Part shown: positions 54,411 through 62,787 of the stretch, in pieces
Layout of the letters: each line of letters starts with the position of its first letter
Numbering within the stretch: the first letter of the stretch is position 1
From: Sphingopyxis sp. MSC1_008
GTDB taxonomy: Bacteria > Pseudomonadota > Alphaproteobacteria > Sphingomonadales > Sphingomonadaceae
Direction: 5' to 3'
Length of the DNA stretch: 64,000 nt
Assembly (NCBI RefSeq): GCF_023197165.1
Contig: NZ_JALPRD010000011.1
Span: 1-64,000 of the forward strand
Made by a program: the position numbers and the translations under genes
Notes under the pieces: model-generated
Told to the model about the DNA's origin: nothing
Database searches by the model: none
Seen by the model: the letters and a program-made list of their open reading frames with translations, nothing else

Positions 54411-55868
54411 TCAGAACAGTCCGGGCAGTTCGCGCTGCGCCGCGCTCGGCCGCTCGGGGGTCAGCATTTCGGGCTCGGCGAGCATGCGGGCGCCGCGGCT
54501 CCGTGCCGCCGCGCCCGCGCTGGCGTCGGCGATCCGCGTGGTACAGGCGTCGCCCGCCAGGAAGCCGATCGCGGCGCGGATCGACGCCTCGCGCGGGTCG
54601 CCGAGCGGGACGGTCAGATCGTCGCTCGCGGCGCAGCTGTTCGCGATTTTCGGCGCCAGCCCGTCATAATAGTCGCCCGCGCCAGCCGAATTGGCCGTCG
54701 CAAAGGCGACCACACGCATGCGGTCGTCGCATTCGGCCTTGTTGAGCGCGATCTGGCCGACCGGCTTGCCATAGGTGTTGCCGCCGACCAGCGTCATATT
54801 GGTGCCGAGATAGGGCAGCATCGAATTGATCACGAGCTCGCTCGCCGATGCGGTCGACTCGGTGCCGATAAAGGCGATGCGCGTCGGCGCGATCGACTGG
54901 CTTCCCGGCGCGAAACGATGCTCGTCATTCTCGGCAGATTTGTTGGCGCGAAAGCGCGTCTGCGAAAAAAGCTGCCCCGCGCGGCCCGCGCCCATCAAAT
55001 CGCCCATCAGATTGGCGGTCGAGACAAGGCCGCCGCCATTGTAGCGGAAATCGATGATGATGTCGGTCACGCCGCGCGCGCCGAAATCGGCGAAGGCCGC
55101 CTTCAACTGGTCGTCCGCCGACGAGATGAAGGTGCGCAGGTTCAGATATCCGTAGCTGCGGCCGCCCTCGGTGATGATCTTGGCGCCATAGCGGTCCGAA
55201 ACCGGATCGAGCGAATAGTCCGCCTTGGCGACGGTGACATCGCGCGTTCCGGCCGCGTCGGTGATGCGCAGCACGCGGCTGACCCCAGGGTCGTTCGGGC
55301 CAAGCGCATTGGTGAGGCCCGCGGTCCCTTCGGCGGCGACGATGCTTGCGACGGTGCGCAAATTGCCGCTGTTGGTGCCGATCGCGACGATCGCCGTGCC
55401 GCGGTCGATCCCCGCGGCAAATGCCGGCGCGCTCTCATAGGCTTCGGCGATGAGGATGCGCTGACCCGCCGCATCATAGCTCATGCGGACGCCGAAACCC
55501 GCGCTCGACCCGCTCGCGTAAAAGGCGTTCTCCTCGGCGATCGAGGTGATGTAAGTAAAGAAGCGATCCTTGTTCAGTGCGCGCGCCGGGGCGACGAGCG
55601 CGTCGATATAGGATTCGACATTGTTGTGGCTCGCCGCGCTTACGTTCGCGACGTCGCTGGGGAACAGATACCATTCGTCGATCACCGCCTTGGCAAAAGC
55701 CTGGCGTGATGCCAGCGCGCAATTGGCGGTCGGGGTGGGCGTCGGTGTCGGGGTGACCGTGACGGGGCCGCCGCTTCCGGCGGTGCTCGAACCACCCCCG
55801 CCGCCGCACGATGCGAGCATCAGCGCGGCGAGCGTCACAGCCGCGACCGACTGCTTCGACTTGCTCAT
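54411..55868 (-). CDS. S41-family peptidase, lipoprotein
   Basis: This encodes 485 residues. The start at 55868 (MSKSKQSVAAVTLAALML) is followed by a lipobox LASC at about residue 20 and a Gly/Ser/Thr-Pro linker, so it is an anchored lipoprotein. A short N-terminal helical region (about 55-130) leads to a PDZ-like part (about 130-215) and the TSPc domain with IIIDFRYNGGGLVST and the catalytic Ser in ESTASASELVINS; the Lys partner is probably in YGKPVGQIAL. Related proteases process periplasmic proteins. It is upstream of the btuB riboswitch on the same strand, but not overlapping. Confidence 0.86.
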   Translation of the reverse strand: MSKSKQSVAAVTLAALMLASCGGGGGSSTAGSGGPVTVTPTPTPTPTANCALASRQAFAKAVIDEWYLFPSDVANVSAASHNNVESYIDALVAPARALNKDRFFTYITSIAEENAFYASGSSAGFGVRMSYDAAGQRILIAEAYESAPAFAAGIDRGTAIVAIGTNSGNLRTVASIVAAEGTAGLTNALGPNDPGVSRVLRITDAAGTRDVTVAKADYSLDPVSDRYGAKIITEGGRSYGYLNLRTFISSADDQLKAAFADFGARGVTDIIIDFRYNGGGLVSTANLMGDLMGAGRAGQLFSQTRFRANKSAENDEHRFAPGSQSIAPTRIAFIGTESTASASELVINSMLPYLGTNMTLVGGNTYGKPVGQIALNKAECDDRMRVVAFATANSAGAGDYYDGLAPKIANSCAASDDLTVPLGDPREASIRAAIGFLAGDACTTRIADASAGAAARSRGARMLAEPEMLTPERPSAAQRELPGLF

Positions 55869-55902
55869 CAAAAAATCCCCACGGTTCGACCCATTACACC
55901 GT

Positions 55903-56604
55903 TTATTCTGCGTCCGCGTCACTGCTCCGGCCCTTGAAGCCTTGGGCGATGACATAAAGTTCGGGCGACCCTTTGCGGCTCGCCGGTGGCTTGGCGTGCT
56001 TTACCGTTGAAAAGTGGCGCTTTAGCAAAGTCAGCAGCGTGTGGTCGGCGCCGCCCGCGAACACCTTGGCCACAAAGGCGCCGCCGGGCACCAGGTTCTG
56101 CACGGCGAAATCGGCGGCGGTTTCGGCGAGGCCGATCGTGCGCAGATGGTCGGTCTGTTGATGGCCGACGGTGTTCGCCGCCATGTCCGAAATGACGAGA
56201 TCGGGGGCGCTGCCGAGCGCTTCGATCAGCGCGTCGGGCGCCGCATCGTCCATAAAATCCATCTCGAGAATTTCGACGCCCTCGATCGGTTCGCACACGA
56301 GCAGGTCGATCCCCGCGACGCGCGCGCGGGGGTTCGCCTTGCGCACGACCTGCGACCAGCCGCCGGGCGTGATGCCAAGGTCAACGACCGCGCGCGCTTT
56401 CTTGATGAAGCCGAATTTCTCGTCGAGTTCGATCAGCTTGTATGCGGCGCGCGAGCGATAGCCCTCGGCCTGCGCGCGGCGGACATAGGGATCGTTGAGC
56501 TGGCGTTGCAGCCAGCGCGTCGACGAGACGCTGCGTTTGCGCGCGGTCTTGACGCGCACATGCAGGCCGCCCCGGCCGCTGCCACCTTTTCCGGCACCGC
56601 TCAT
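55903..56604 (-). CDS. rlmE: 23S rRNA (uridine-2'-O)-methyltransferase RlmE
   Basis: This encodes 233 residues (RrmJ/FtsJ family), which methylates U2552 in the A loop of 23S rRNA. Start 56604 overlaps the ppx stop (ATGA). The K-D-K-E tetrad is visible: K in RSRAAYKL, D in VISDMA, K in FVAKVF and E in SPELYVIA. Motif I reads DLGITPGGWSQV, where AAPGG is usual. A basic Gly-rich N-terminus (about 1-25) is longer than in Escherichia coli. Confidence 0.93.
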   Translation of the reverse strand: MSGAGKGGSGRGGLHVRVKTARKRSVSSTRWLQRQLNDPYVRRAQAEGYRSRAAYKLIELDEKFGFIKKARAVVDLGITPGGWSQVVRKANPRARVAGIDLLVCEPIEGVEILEMDFMDDAAPDALIEALGSAPDLVISDMAANTVGHQQTDHLRTIGLAETAADFAVQNLVPGGAFVAKVFAGGADHTLLTLLKRHFSTVKHAKPPASRKGSPELYVIAQGFKGRSSDADAE

Positions 56605-57692
56605 TTGCGATACTCGCGGCGGGTGACGGGAATGTCGCGGCCCTGCATCGCAAGGCAGCGCAGGATCCCCTCGCGGATGCCGCGGTCGGCGACCCCGACG
56701 CGAACGGCGGGCCACAGGTCGATGATGCTCTCGAGGATCGCGCAGCCCGCGACGACCAGATCGGCGCGTTCGCGGCCGATGCATGCGATCTCGGCGCGGT
56801 CGGCGATGCTCGCGTCGGCAAGGCGGCGGCTGATGTCGCGCATCGCCTCCGACGGGACGACGAGCCCGTCGACCGCACGCCGGTCGTATCGCGGCAGGTC
56901 GAGGAAGACGCTGGCGAGCGTCGTCACGGTGCCGCTGGTGCCGAGCAGGCGCAGCTTCTGACCCGCAAAGCGTTCGGCGCGCCCGGCAAAGGCGGCAAAA
57001 GCTTCGCGCGTCACCTCGCGCATATGCGCATAGGCGGCCTGACGCCCCGCCAGGCTGTCTTCGGGAAGCGGGGCGTGTTCGGTCAGCGAGACGACCCCCC
57101 ATGGCACGCTGATCCAGTCGTGGATTTTGACGTCATGGTCGGACACATCGACATGCATCAACTCGGTCGAGCCGCCGCCGATGTCGAAGATCAGCGCCGG
57201 CCCTTCGCCGGGTTCCATCAGATTGTGACAGCCGAGAACGGCGAGCCGCGCTTCTTCGGCGGCCGAGATGATGTCGAGGACGATGCCCGTTTCGCGGCGG
57301 ACCCGCTCGGCCAGTTCCTCGCCATTGCTCGCGCGGCGGCACGCTTCGGTCGCGACCGCGCGCGACAGCGAGACGTGGCGGCGGCGCAGCTTGTCTGCGC
57401 AGACCGACAGCGCGGCGACGGTGCGGTCCATTGCGGCGTCGCTGATGCGTCCGCTGCCGTGCAAGCCTTCGCCGAGGCGGACGATGCGCGAAAAAGCGTC
57501 GATGACGACGAGCTCGCCATTTTGCGGGCGAGCGATCAAAAGCCGACAATTGTTAGTGCCAAGGTCGATCGCGGCATAGCTGCGCGGCCGCGCGATCGGC
57601 ATCGGACGCGATTCGCCGCCCGCCTTGTTTCGTCCTTTTACCGCCGGGCCTGGCCGCGGCGGTCGCCCTGATGGCGCTGCCATTTGCCGCAT
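56601..57692 (-). CDS. Ppx/GppA-family exopolyphosphatase/pentaphosphate phosphatase
   Basis: This encodes 363 residues; about 30 poorly conserved residues precede AAIDLGTNNCRLLIA, the first phosphate-binding loop, and DIGGGSTELM is the second. The catalytic Glu is probably in ATEACRRASNG. Only the two-lobed actin-like domain is present, so it is the short form without the C-terminal HD part. Family members degrade polyphosphate or pppGpp. It is coupled to rlmE by a four-base overlap. Confidence 0.9.
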   Translation of the reverse strand: MRQMAAPSGRPPRPGPAVKGRNKAGGESRPMPIARPRSYAAIDLGTNNCRLLIARPQNGELVVIDAFSRIVRLGEGLHGSGRISDAAMDRTVAALSVCADKLRRRHVSLSRAVATEACRRASNGEELAERVRRETGIVLDIISAAEEARLAVLGCHNLMEPGEGPALIFDIGGGSTELMHVDVSDHDVKIHDWISVPWGVVSLTEHAPLPEDSLAGRQAAYAHMREVTREAFAAFAGRAERFAGQKLRLLGTSGTVTTLASVFLDLPRYDRRAVDGLVVPSEAMRDISRRLADASIADRAEIACIGRERADLVVAGCAILESIIDLWPAVRVGVADRGIREGILRCLAMQGRDIPVTRREYRK

Positions 57693-57810
57693 GGCTATTG
57701 TAACCTGTTCTGCTCACGCGCCCGCAAAACCGCGGGCGTGCACTTGGCAGCAAACCTAGGCTTTCCCGGCCATTATGGCAAGCGCCTCCTCCCGCGGCGT
57801 CATTCGGACA

Positions 57811-57843
57811 AAGAAAACCCCGCCCGGCGAAGGCCGGACGGGG
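57811..57843 (-). terminator. Rho-independent terminator of the glycine-zipper gene
   Basis: An 11-bp GC stem with one mismatch and a four-base loop, 41 bases past the stop. On the minus strand it is followed by GGTTTTCTTT. Confidence 0.75.
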
Positions 57844-57883
57844 CAAAGGAGGGAAGGAAGTTATTGGGGGTCGGGACTGCCCC

Positions 57884-58285
57884 TTAACGGCAGCCGTCAT
57901 TCCCCTTGTCGATCGCGCGGCCGGCGAGGGCACCGACAGCGCCGCCGAGGATCGTGCCGACCGTGCGGTCGCCGCGGCCGGCGATTTCATGACCGGCGAG
58001 GCCGCCTGCAATCGCACCGATCACGGTGCCGCCGGTGCCATTGTCGCACTGGCGATAGTTGCGGCGATCATTCCGATAATTGCGGCGATCGTTGCGGTAA
58101 TCGCGGCGGTTGTCCCGACGATAGTCGCGGCGGTCATAACGGCGATCGTCGCGGTCGTAGCGAACATTATAGCTCGAATAGCCGTCGCGGTCGTAATAGC
58201 CGTTCTGCGCCGCGGCGGGAGCCGCCATGCCCAGCGTCGCGGTGGACATCAGGGCGGCGATCGAGAGGGTCACCATCTTTTTCAT
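57884..58285 (-). CDS. Small exported protein with glycine-zipper 2TM domain
   Basis: This encodes 133 residues. An AAGGAG-type site precedes the ATG. A signal peptide ends near PAAAQN. Residues about 28-78 are a repetitive Arg/Asp/Tyr segment (DRRDYRRDNRRDYRND type) with no known domain. The C-terminal half is a glycine-zipper: GGTVIGAIAGGLAGHEIAG, GTILGGAVGALAGRAID. Such proteins associate with the outer membrane. A terminator follows and an inverted repeat lies about 80 bases upstream. Confidence 0.88.
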   Translation of the reverse strand: MKKMVTLSIAALMSTATLGMAAPAAAQNGYYDRDGYSSYNVRYDRDDRRYDRRDYRRDNRRDYRNDRRNYRNDRRNYRQCDNGTGGTVIGAIAGGLAGHEIAGRGDRTVGTILGGAVGALAGRAIDKGNDGCR

Positions 58286-58364
58286 TGTCGTTCTCCTTCG
58301 TCGTCATTGGCCCGACTGGGCTTTGTCGATGAAGAGGTTTTGCCCGATTCGCATTGAGCGAAGC

Positions 58365-58392
58365 CTGAACATGGTTGTTGGCTATTGTTCAG
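58365..58392. promoter_or_regulatory. Candidate regulator site CTGAACA-N14-TGTTCAG
   Basis: A perfect 7-bp inverted repeat with a 14-base spacer sits in the 161-base gap between the divergent glycine-zipper and phytase-like genes. Spacing and symmetry fit a dimeric regulator; its identity is unknown. Confidence 0.35.
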
Positions 58393-58446
58393 CTTTCTGC
58401 AGCGAACCGCTTCCCTTTCGCATGCCGCCGCCCTAACCCCGCGGCG

Positions 58447-59445
58447 ATGCGCCGTTTGCTCTTCGCTGCCCTGATCTTCCTGGCTGTCGGCCCGGTCCCC
58501 GGCACCGTCATGCGCTTTCCAGAGGCCGACCTCACGCAAGCGGCGTCCGCGCGCCCGCTGGTTTTTCCACTCGCAACCACCGGTACGATGCGGTTCGTGC
58601 GCGGCTGGCACCTTGTCAGCCCGCACAGCCGCTTCGGCGGCTTCTCCGCGCTCGCCCGTACCGCGCCGGGGCAGTTCCTGCTGATCGGTGACAATGGCTA
58701 TGCAACGCGCCTGTCGCTCGATTCGCACGGCGCGGTGTCGTCGGTCCGGATACGCGCGTTGCCGACCATCAATGGGCGGCCCGCGCGCAAGGCGACCGCC
58801 GATACCGAGGCGATGTTCGTCGACGCGGCAAACGGCGGGGTCTGGGTCGCGCTGGAGGTCGTTAATCAGGTCTGGCGTCTCGACGCCGGCCTTTCGCAAA
58901 TCGAATCGCACCGCGAATTGCCGGAGCCACGCTGGCCAAGGAATAGCGGGCCCGAGGCGATGACCCGGCTCGCCGACGGGCGCGCTGTCATTTTTTCGGA
59001 GGACGCCAACGACAACCCGCGCGGGCGCGAGGCATTGATCTACGCCGGCGACCCTACCGCGCCGGGGCGGCCGCCGATTCGGTTTTTCTATGATTCGCGG
59101 GGCAAGGGATTGGTCAGCGACGCCGCGGCGCTGCCCGACGGGCGAATCCTGCTCGTCCATCGGCGGCTTGGTTTCGACCCCGTTTTCACGACGATCATCG
59201 CGATCGTCGACCCCGCGGACATAAAGAAGGGGGCTGTCGTGCGATCACGGACGATCGGCCGCGTTCCGGCGGCGCTCGCCGAAAATTACGAAGGCGCGGC
59301 GATTTCGGTCGAGCAGGGGCGGACCTGGCTGTGGCTCGTCGCCGACGATAATTTCAATGTCTGGCAACGCAGCCTGCTGCTGCAATTCGAACTGGTGAAC
59401 CTGCCGCCGAAAGCGGGGCCGGACAGCAAAAAGGCCGCGCGGTAA
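58447..59445 (+). CDS. Phytase-like/esterase-like beta-propeller protein (PF13449 type)
   Basis: This encodes 332 residues from ATG 58447 (the open frame begins further upstream). A signal-peptide-like N-terminus is followed by a single domain with features of the esterase-like activity of phytase family: FGGFSALARTAPGQFLLIGDNG, ADTEAMFVDAANGGVWVALE, RNSGPEAMTRLADGR and NYEGAAISVEQG. This fold is a beta-propeller; substrates are unknown for most members. Divergent from the glycine-zipper gene and convergent with rpmB. Confidence 0.83.
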   Translation: MRRLLFAALIFLAVGPVPGTVMRFPEADLTQAASARPLVFPLATTGTMRFVRGWHLVSPHSRFGGFSALARTAPGQFLLIGDNGYATRLSLDSHGAVSSVRIRALPTINGRPARKATADTEAMFVDAANGGVWVALEVVNQVWRLDAGLSQIESHRELPEPRWPRNSGPEAMTRLADGRAVIFSEDANDNPRGREALIYAGDPTAPGRPPIRFFYDSRGKGLVSDAAALPDGRILLVHRRLGFDPVFTTIIAIVDPADIKKGAVVRSRTIGRVPAALAENYEGAAISVEQGRTWLWLVADDNFNVWQRSLLLQFELVNLPPKAGPDSKKAAR

Positions 59446-59466
59446 CCCGGCGGCCTGATTGCTTTT
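59432..59466 (+). terminator. Terminator overlapping the phytase-like gene stop
   Basis: AGGCCGC and GCGGCCT form a 7-bp stem around 11 bases, followed by GATTGCTTTT. The left arm lies in the last codons of the gene. Confidence 0.5.
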
Positions 59467-59482
59467 AGCGATTTGAAAGCGC

Positions 59483-59776
59483 TTAAGCGGCCTTTTCGGC
59501 CAGCTTCTTCGCGACTTCCTTCTTCACCTTGCGCGCCGAAGCCGACAGCTTGTCGTCGCCGGCCTTCAGCAGCCAGTTGTCGAGACCGCCATTATGCTCG
59601 ACCGTGCGCAGGCCATGGGTCGACACGCGCAGCTTGACGCCCTTGCCGAGCGCGTCCGACAGCAACGTCACATTCTGCAGGTTGGGCAGGAAGGTGCGCT
59701 TGGTCTTGTTGTTGGCGTGGCTCACATTGTGGCCAACCTGGCGGCCCTTGCCGGTCAGTTCGCAGATGCGCGACAT
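59483..59776 (-). CDS. rpmB: 50S ribosomal protein L28
   Basis: This encodes 97 residues, the usual alphaproteobacterial length. [27 protein letters not shown] is diagnostic for bL28, with [20 protein letters not shown] in the middle and a Lys/Ala-rich tail. Only one cysteine is present, so it is the zinc-free type. Confidence 0.97.
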   Translation of the reverse strand: MSRICELTGKGRQVGHNVSHANNKTKRTFLPNLQNVTLLSDALGKGVKLRVSTHGLRTVEHNGGLDNWLLKAGDDKLSASARKVKKEVAKKLAEKAA

Positions 59777-59928
59777 GGTCTTCGTCCTTGGCTAAAAAAC
59801 TGGGTCAAAAAATTCAGGTCGGCGTCCGGGCACTTCCCGTAAAACGGAGAATACAGAACCGGAGTGAGCCGGGAAAGGCGCGCGCTTATCGGCTTGCAGG
59901 AGATTCGTCAAGCGCATAGGCCGCTTTT

Positions 59929-60384
59929 ATGGCCCAGTTTCCGCTCCCCGAACCGATGCGCCGCGCGCTCGATCTCGCCCGTATCGCGGCGGAATGGGGC
60001 GAAGTGCCCGTCGGCGCGGTGATCGTCAAGGATGGGCAGATTATCGCCGAAGGCCACAACCGCCCGCGCGAATCGCACGACCCGACCGCGCACGCCGAAA
60101 TCGTCGCGATTCGCGCCGCGGCGGCGAAGCTCGGTAATGAGCGGCTCGACGGCTGCGATCTTTACGTGACGCTCGAGCCGTGCGCGATGTGCGCCGGGGC
60201 TATCGCCCACGCCCGAATCGCGCGCCTCTATTATGGCGCCGACGATCCGAAGGGGGGCGCCGTCGTCCACGGCCCGCGGACCTTCGCGCAGCCGACGATC
60301 CACCACCGGCCCGAAATCTACGACGGCATCGGCGACGGCGAGGCCGCCGCGCTTCTCCGCGACTTCTTCGCGTCGAGGCGTTAA
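59929..60384 (+). CDS. tadA: tRNA(Arg) adenosine-34 deaminase
   Basis: This encodes 151 residues that convert A34 to inosine in tRNA-Arg(ACG). Zinc and proton-shuttle residues are H55 and E57 in AHAE and the two cysteines in PCAMC; VPVGAVIV and the ARLYYGADDPKGGA region are typical. It is divergent from rpmB. A palindromic repeat follows five bases after the stop. Confidence 0.95.
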   Translation: MAQFPLPEPMRRALDLARIAAEWGEVPVGAVIVKDGQIIAEGHNRPRESHDPTAHAEIVAIRAAAAKLGNERLDGCDLYVTLEPCAMCAGAIAHARIARLYYGADDPKGGAVVHGPRTFAQPTIHHRPEIYDGIGDGEAAALLRDFFASRR

Positions 60385-60388
60385 AAAT

Positions 60389-60467
60389 CGTCGCCCCCGC
60401 GAAGGTGGGGGCCGTTATCGGCATGGCGCTGTATCTCCTGCCGCCCCCGCCTTCGCGGGGGGCGACG
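60389..60467. repeat. Palindromic intergenic repeat, type A, second copy
   Basis: Half-sites CGTCGCCCCCGCGAAGGTG and CCCCGCCTTCGCGGGGG face each other with about 30 bases between, matching the element at 13360-13433. It separates the convergent tadA and sirtuin genes. Confidence 0.85.
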
Positions 60468-60469
60468 CC

Positions 60470-61171
60470 CTAAGCGAGCATTTCCTCGACCCACTCGGGC
60501 ACCAACTGCGTCGCCGGACCCTGCCGCGCCTCGTCGAACCAGTAGCTGCCTTGGCTCGGCTCCATATTGAGCTCGAGCGTTCGTGCCCCGGAAGCGCGCG
60601 CTTCGCGCACGAAGCCCGCGGCGGGATAGACCGCGCCCGACGTGCCGATCGAAACGAACAGGTCGGCGCGGTTCAGCGCGTGATAGATATCCTCCATCCG
60701 GTACGGCATCTCGCCGAACCAGACGATGTCGGGGCGCAGCGTGCCGACGATGCCGCATGCGCTGCACGCCGGCCGGTCGAGCAACGGCCCCGTCCATGGC
60801 ACCCGCGCATCGCATGCGGTACACCAGGCATTGAGATGCTCGCCGTGCATATGGATCAGCCGCTTCGCGCCCGCGCGCTCGTGGAGGTCGTCGACATTCT
60901 GTGTGACGATGAGCAGTTCGCCCGGCCATGCGGCGTCGAGCCGCGCGAGCGCCTCGTGCGCCGCGTTGGGCGCCTTGGTCTGGATTGCCTCGCGGCGCAT
61001 GTCGTAGAAGCGCAGGACAAGGTCTGGATCGCGCGCGAACGCCTCGGGAGTCGCGACATCCTCGACACGGTGTTGCTCCCACAGGCCGCCGCTGTCGCGA
61101 AAGGTGTCGATGCCGCTTTCGGCCGAAACCCCGGCGCCGGTCAGGACCACGATATTGTTGATGTCGCTCAT
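60470..61171 (-). CDS. cobB: NAD-dependent protein deacylase (sirtuin)
   Basis: This encodes 233 residues. GAGVSAESGIDTFRD, TQNVDDLHERAG, the catalytic His in MHGEHL and four zinc cysteines (CTAC...CSAC) define a SIR2 enzyme. Tyr and Arg in FYDMRR mark class III, which prefers succinyl or other acidic acyl groups. Despite the symbol, no connection with the cobalamin genes is implied. A GAGAGGG site precedes the ATG. Confidence 0.94.
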   Translation of the reverse strand: MSDINNIVVLTGAGVSAESGIDTFRDSGGLWEQHRVEDVATPEAFARDPDLVLRFYDMRREAIQTKAPNAAHEALARLDAAWPGELLIVTQNVDDLHERAGAKRLIHMHGEHLNAWCTACDARVPWTGPLLDRPACSACGIVGTLRPDIVWFGEMPYRMEDIYHALNRADLFVSIGTSGAVYPAAGFVREARASGARTLELNMEPSQGSYWFDEARQGPATQLVPEWVEEMLA

Positions 61172-61184
61172 ACGCCCTCTCTAT

Positions 61185-61267
61185 CCGCTCGCATCGAGCG
61201 AAGTCGAGATGCCCATCGGCCTAGGTCTCAAATTGCAGGATGTCTCGACTTCGCTCGACACGAGCGG
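61185..61267. repeat. Palindromic intergenic repeat, type C
   Basis: CCGCTCGCATCGAGCGAAGTCGAGAT and TGTCTCGACTTCGCTCGACACGAGCGG face each other. Copies with the CGAGCGAAGTCGAGA core are common in sphingomonad genomes as I know them; only this one is in the window. It lies between divergent cobB and dapB, so it must contain or adjoin their promoters. Confidence 0.8.
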
Positions 61268-61298
61268 CTAAAGGGAGCGGCAATTTAGGGGACGGAAT

Positions 61299-62027
61299 AT
61301 GACCAGCATCGGCATTATCGGCAGCGAAGGGCGGATGGGCGTCGCGCTTGCCGCCGCGATCTCCGAAGCGGGGCAGCGCAGTTGCGGTGTCGACCGGGGC
61401 GGCAATGTCCTGAAGCTTGCCAGCGATGCCGACGTGCTTGTCGACTTTTCGTCGCCCGCCGCGCTCGAGGCGACGCTCGACGCCTGCGTCGCCTCGAAGA
61501 CGCCGATCGTCATCGGCACGACGGGGCTCGAGGAACGCCATCATTATCTGATCGACGATGCCGCGAAGGATATCGCGGTGCTCCAGACCGGCAACACCTC
61601 GCTCGGCGTCACCCTGCTCGCGCATCTGGTGCGCGAGGCCGCGACGCGGCTCGGCGCCGACTGGGATATCGAGGTAGTCGAGATGCACCACCGGATGAAG
61701 GTCGACGCGCCGAGCGGCACCGCGCTGCTGCTCGGGCAGGCGGCGGCGCAAGGGCGCGGGATCAATCTCGACACCTGCTCCGAACGCGGCCGCGACGGCG
61801 TTACCGGCGCGCGCGGGCATGGCAAGATCGGCTTTGCGAGCCTGCGCGGCGGGACCGTCGCGGGCGACCATGACGTGATCTTCGCAGGGCCCGAGGAGAT
61901 GATCACCCTCTCGCACCGCGCCGAAAACCGCATGATCTTTGCGCGCGGCGCGGTGCGCGCGGCGCTGTGGCTGCTCCAGCAGAAACCCGACCGCTATACG
62001 ATGCCGCAGGTGCTCGGGCTTAGCTGA
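61299..62027 (+). CDS. dapB: 4-hydroxy-tetrahydrodipicolinate reductase
   Basis: This encodes 242 residues. NAD(P)-binding is by IGIIGSEGRMG, DFSSPAALEATLDAC and GTTGLEE; the catalytic His-Lys pair lies in EMHHRMKVDAPSGTAL. It makes tetrahydrodipicolinate in the lysine/diaminopimelate pathway. The protein is slightly shorter than the 267-residue Escherichia coli enzyme. The nth gene starts four bases after its stop. Confidence 0.95.
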   Translation: MTSIGIIGSEGRMGVALAAAISEAGQRSCGVDRGGNVLKLASDADVLVDFSSPAALEATLDACVASKTPIVIGTTGLEERHHYLIDDAAKDIAVLQTGNTSLGVTLLAHLVREAATRLGADWDIEVVEMHHRMKVDAPSGTALLLGQAAAQGRGINLDTCSERGRDGVTGARGHGKIGFASLRGGTVAGDHDVIFAGPEEMITLSHRAENRMIFARGAVRAALWLLQQKPDRYTMPQVLGLS

Positions 62028-62031
62028 TCCG

Positions 62032-62688
62032 ATGAAGAAGGCCGATATCTTCGAATTCTACCGGAGGCTCGCGGAGCTCAACCCGAGTCCCGAGACCGAG
62101 CTGGAGTTCGGCAACACCTATCAGCTGCTCGTCGCCGTCGTACTGTCGGCGCAGGCGACCGACGTCGGGGTGAACAAGGCGACGCGGAAGCTGTTCCAGG
62201 AGGTAAAGACCCCGCAGCAAATGATCGACCTCGGCGAGGACGGGCTGAAGCAGCACATCAAGACGATCGGGCTGTTCAACGGCAAGGCGAAAAATGTTAT
62301 CGCATTGAGCGAAATCCTCGTCCGCGATTTCGGCGGCGAGGTGCCCGCCGACCGCGACACGCTCGTCGAACTTCCGGGCGTCGGGCGCAAGACTGCCAAT
62401 GTCGTGATGAACTGCGCCTTCGGCGCCGAAACCTTCGCAGTCGACACGCACATCTTCCGCGTCGGCAATCGCACCGGACTCGCGCCCGGCAAGACCGTGC
62501 TCGCGGTCGAAAAACAGCTCGAAAAGAACACGCCCGCACCGTTCCGCGTCGGCGCGCATCACTGGCTGATCCTCCACGGCCGCTATATCTGCAAGGCGCG
62601 CACCCCCGAATGCTGGCGCTGCCCGGTGGATGACCTGTGCCGCTACAAACCGAAGACGCCCGCGCCGAAGGCAAAGAAGGCGGCATAG
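62032..62688 (+). CDS. nth: Endonuclease III
   Basis: This encodes 218 residues, a bifunctional DNA glycosylase/AP lyase for oxidised pyrimidines. The helix-hairpin-helix LPGVGRKTANVV holds the catalytic Lys, the catalytic Asp is in AVDTHIFRV, and the 4Fe-4S cluster ligands follow the C-x6-C-x2-C-x5-C pattern in CKARTPECWRCPVDDLC. The start at 62032 is preferred over upstream frame continuation inside dapB. Confidence 0.96.
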   Translation: MKKADIFEFYRRLAELNPSPETELEFGNTYQLLVAVVLSAQATDVGVNKATRKLFQEVKTPQQMIDLGEDGLKQHIKTIGLFNGKAKNVIALSEILVRDFGGEVPADRDTLVELPGVGRKTANVVMNCAFGAETFAVDTHIFRVGNRTGLAPGKTVLAVEKQLEKNTPAPFRVGAHHWLILHGRYICKARTPECWRCPVDDLCRYKPKTPAPKAKKAA

Positions 62689-62690
62689 GA

Positions 62691-62768
62691 ATCGTTGTCC
62701 CAGCGAAAGCTGGGACCGCTACCGCCCTGCCACAACGATAGCGATCCCAGCTTGCGCTGGGATGACAG
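62691..62768. repeat. Palindromic intergenic repeat, type D
   Basis: GTCCCAGCGAAAGCTGGGACC and GATCCCAGCTTGCGCTGGGAT each fold on themselves and also face each other. It starts two bases after the nth stop and ends 19 bases before the next start. Confidence 0.85.
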
Positions 62769-62787
62769 CTGGTTAGGGTCCGTTTTC

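Noticed and set aside
60470-61171. Sirtuin gene as a cobalamin gene because of the name cobB
   Set aside because: The sequence is a class III SIR2 deacylase and is unlinked to the B12 operon.
60389-62768. CRISPR array
   Set aside because: The palindromes are different families and single units; there are no regular spacers and no cas genes.
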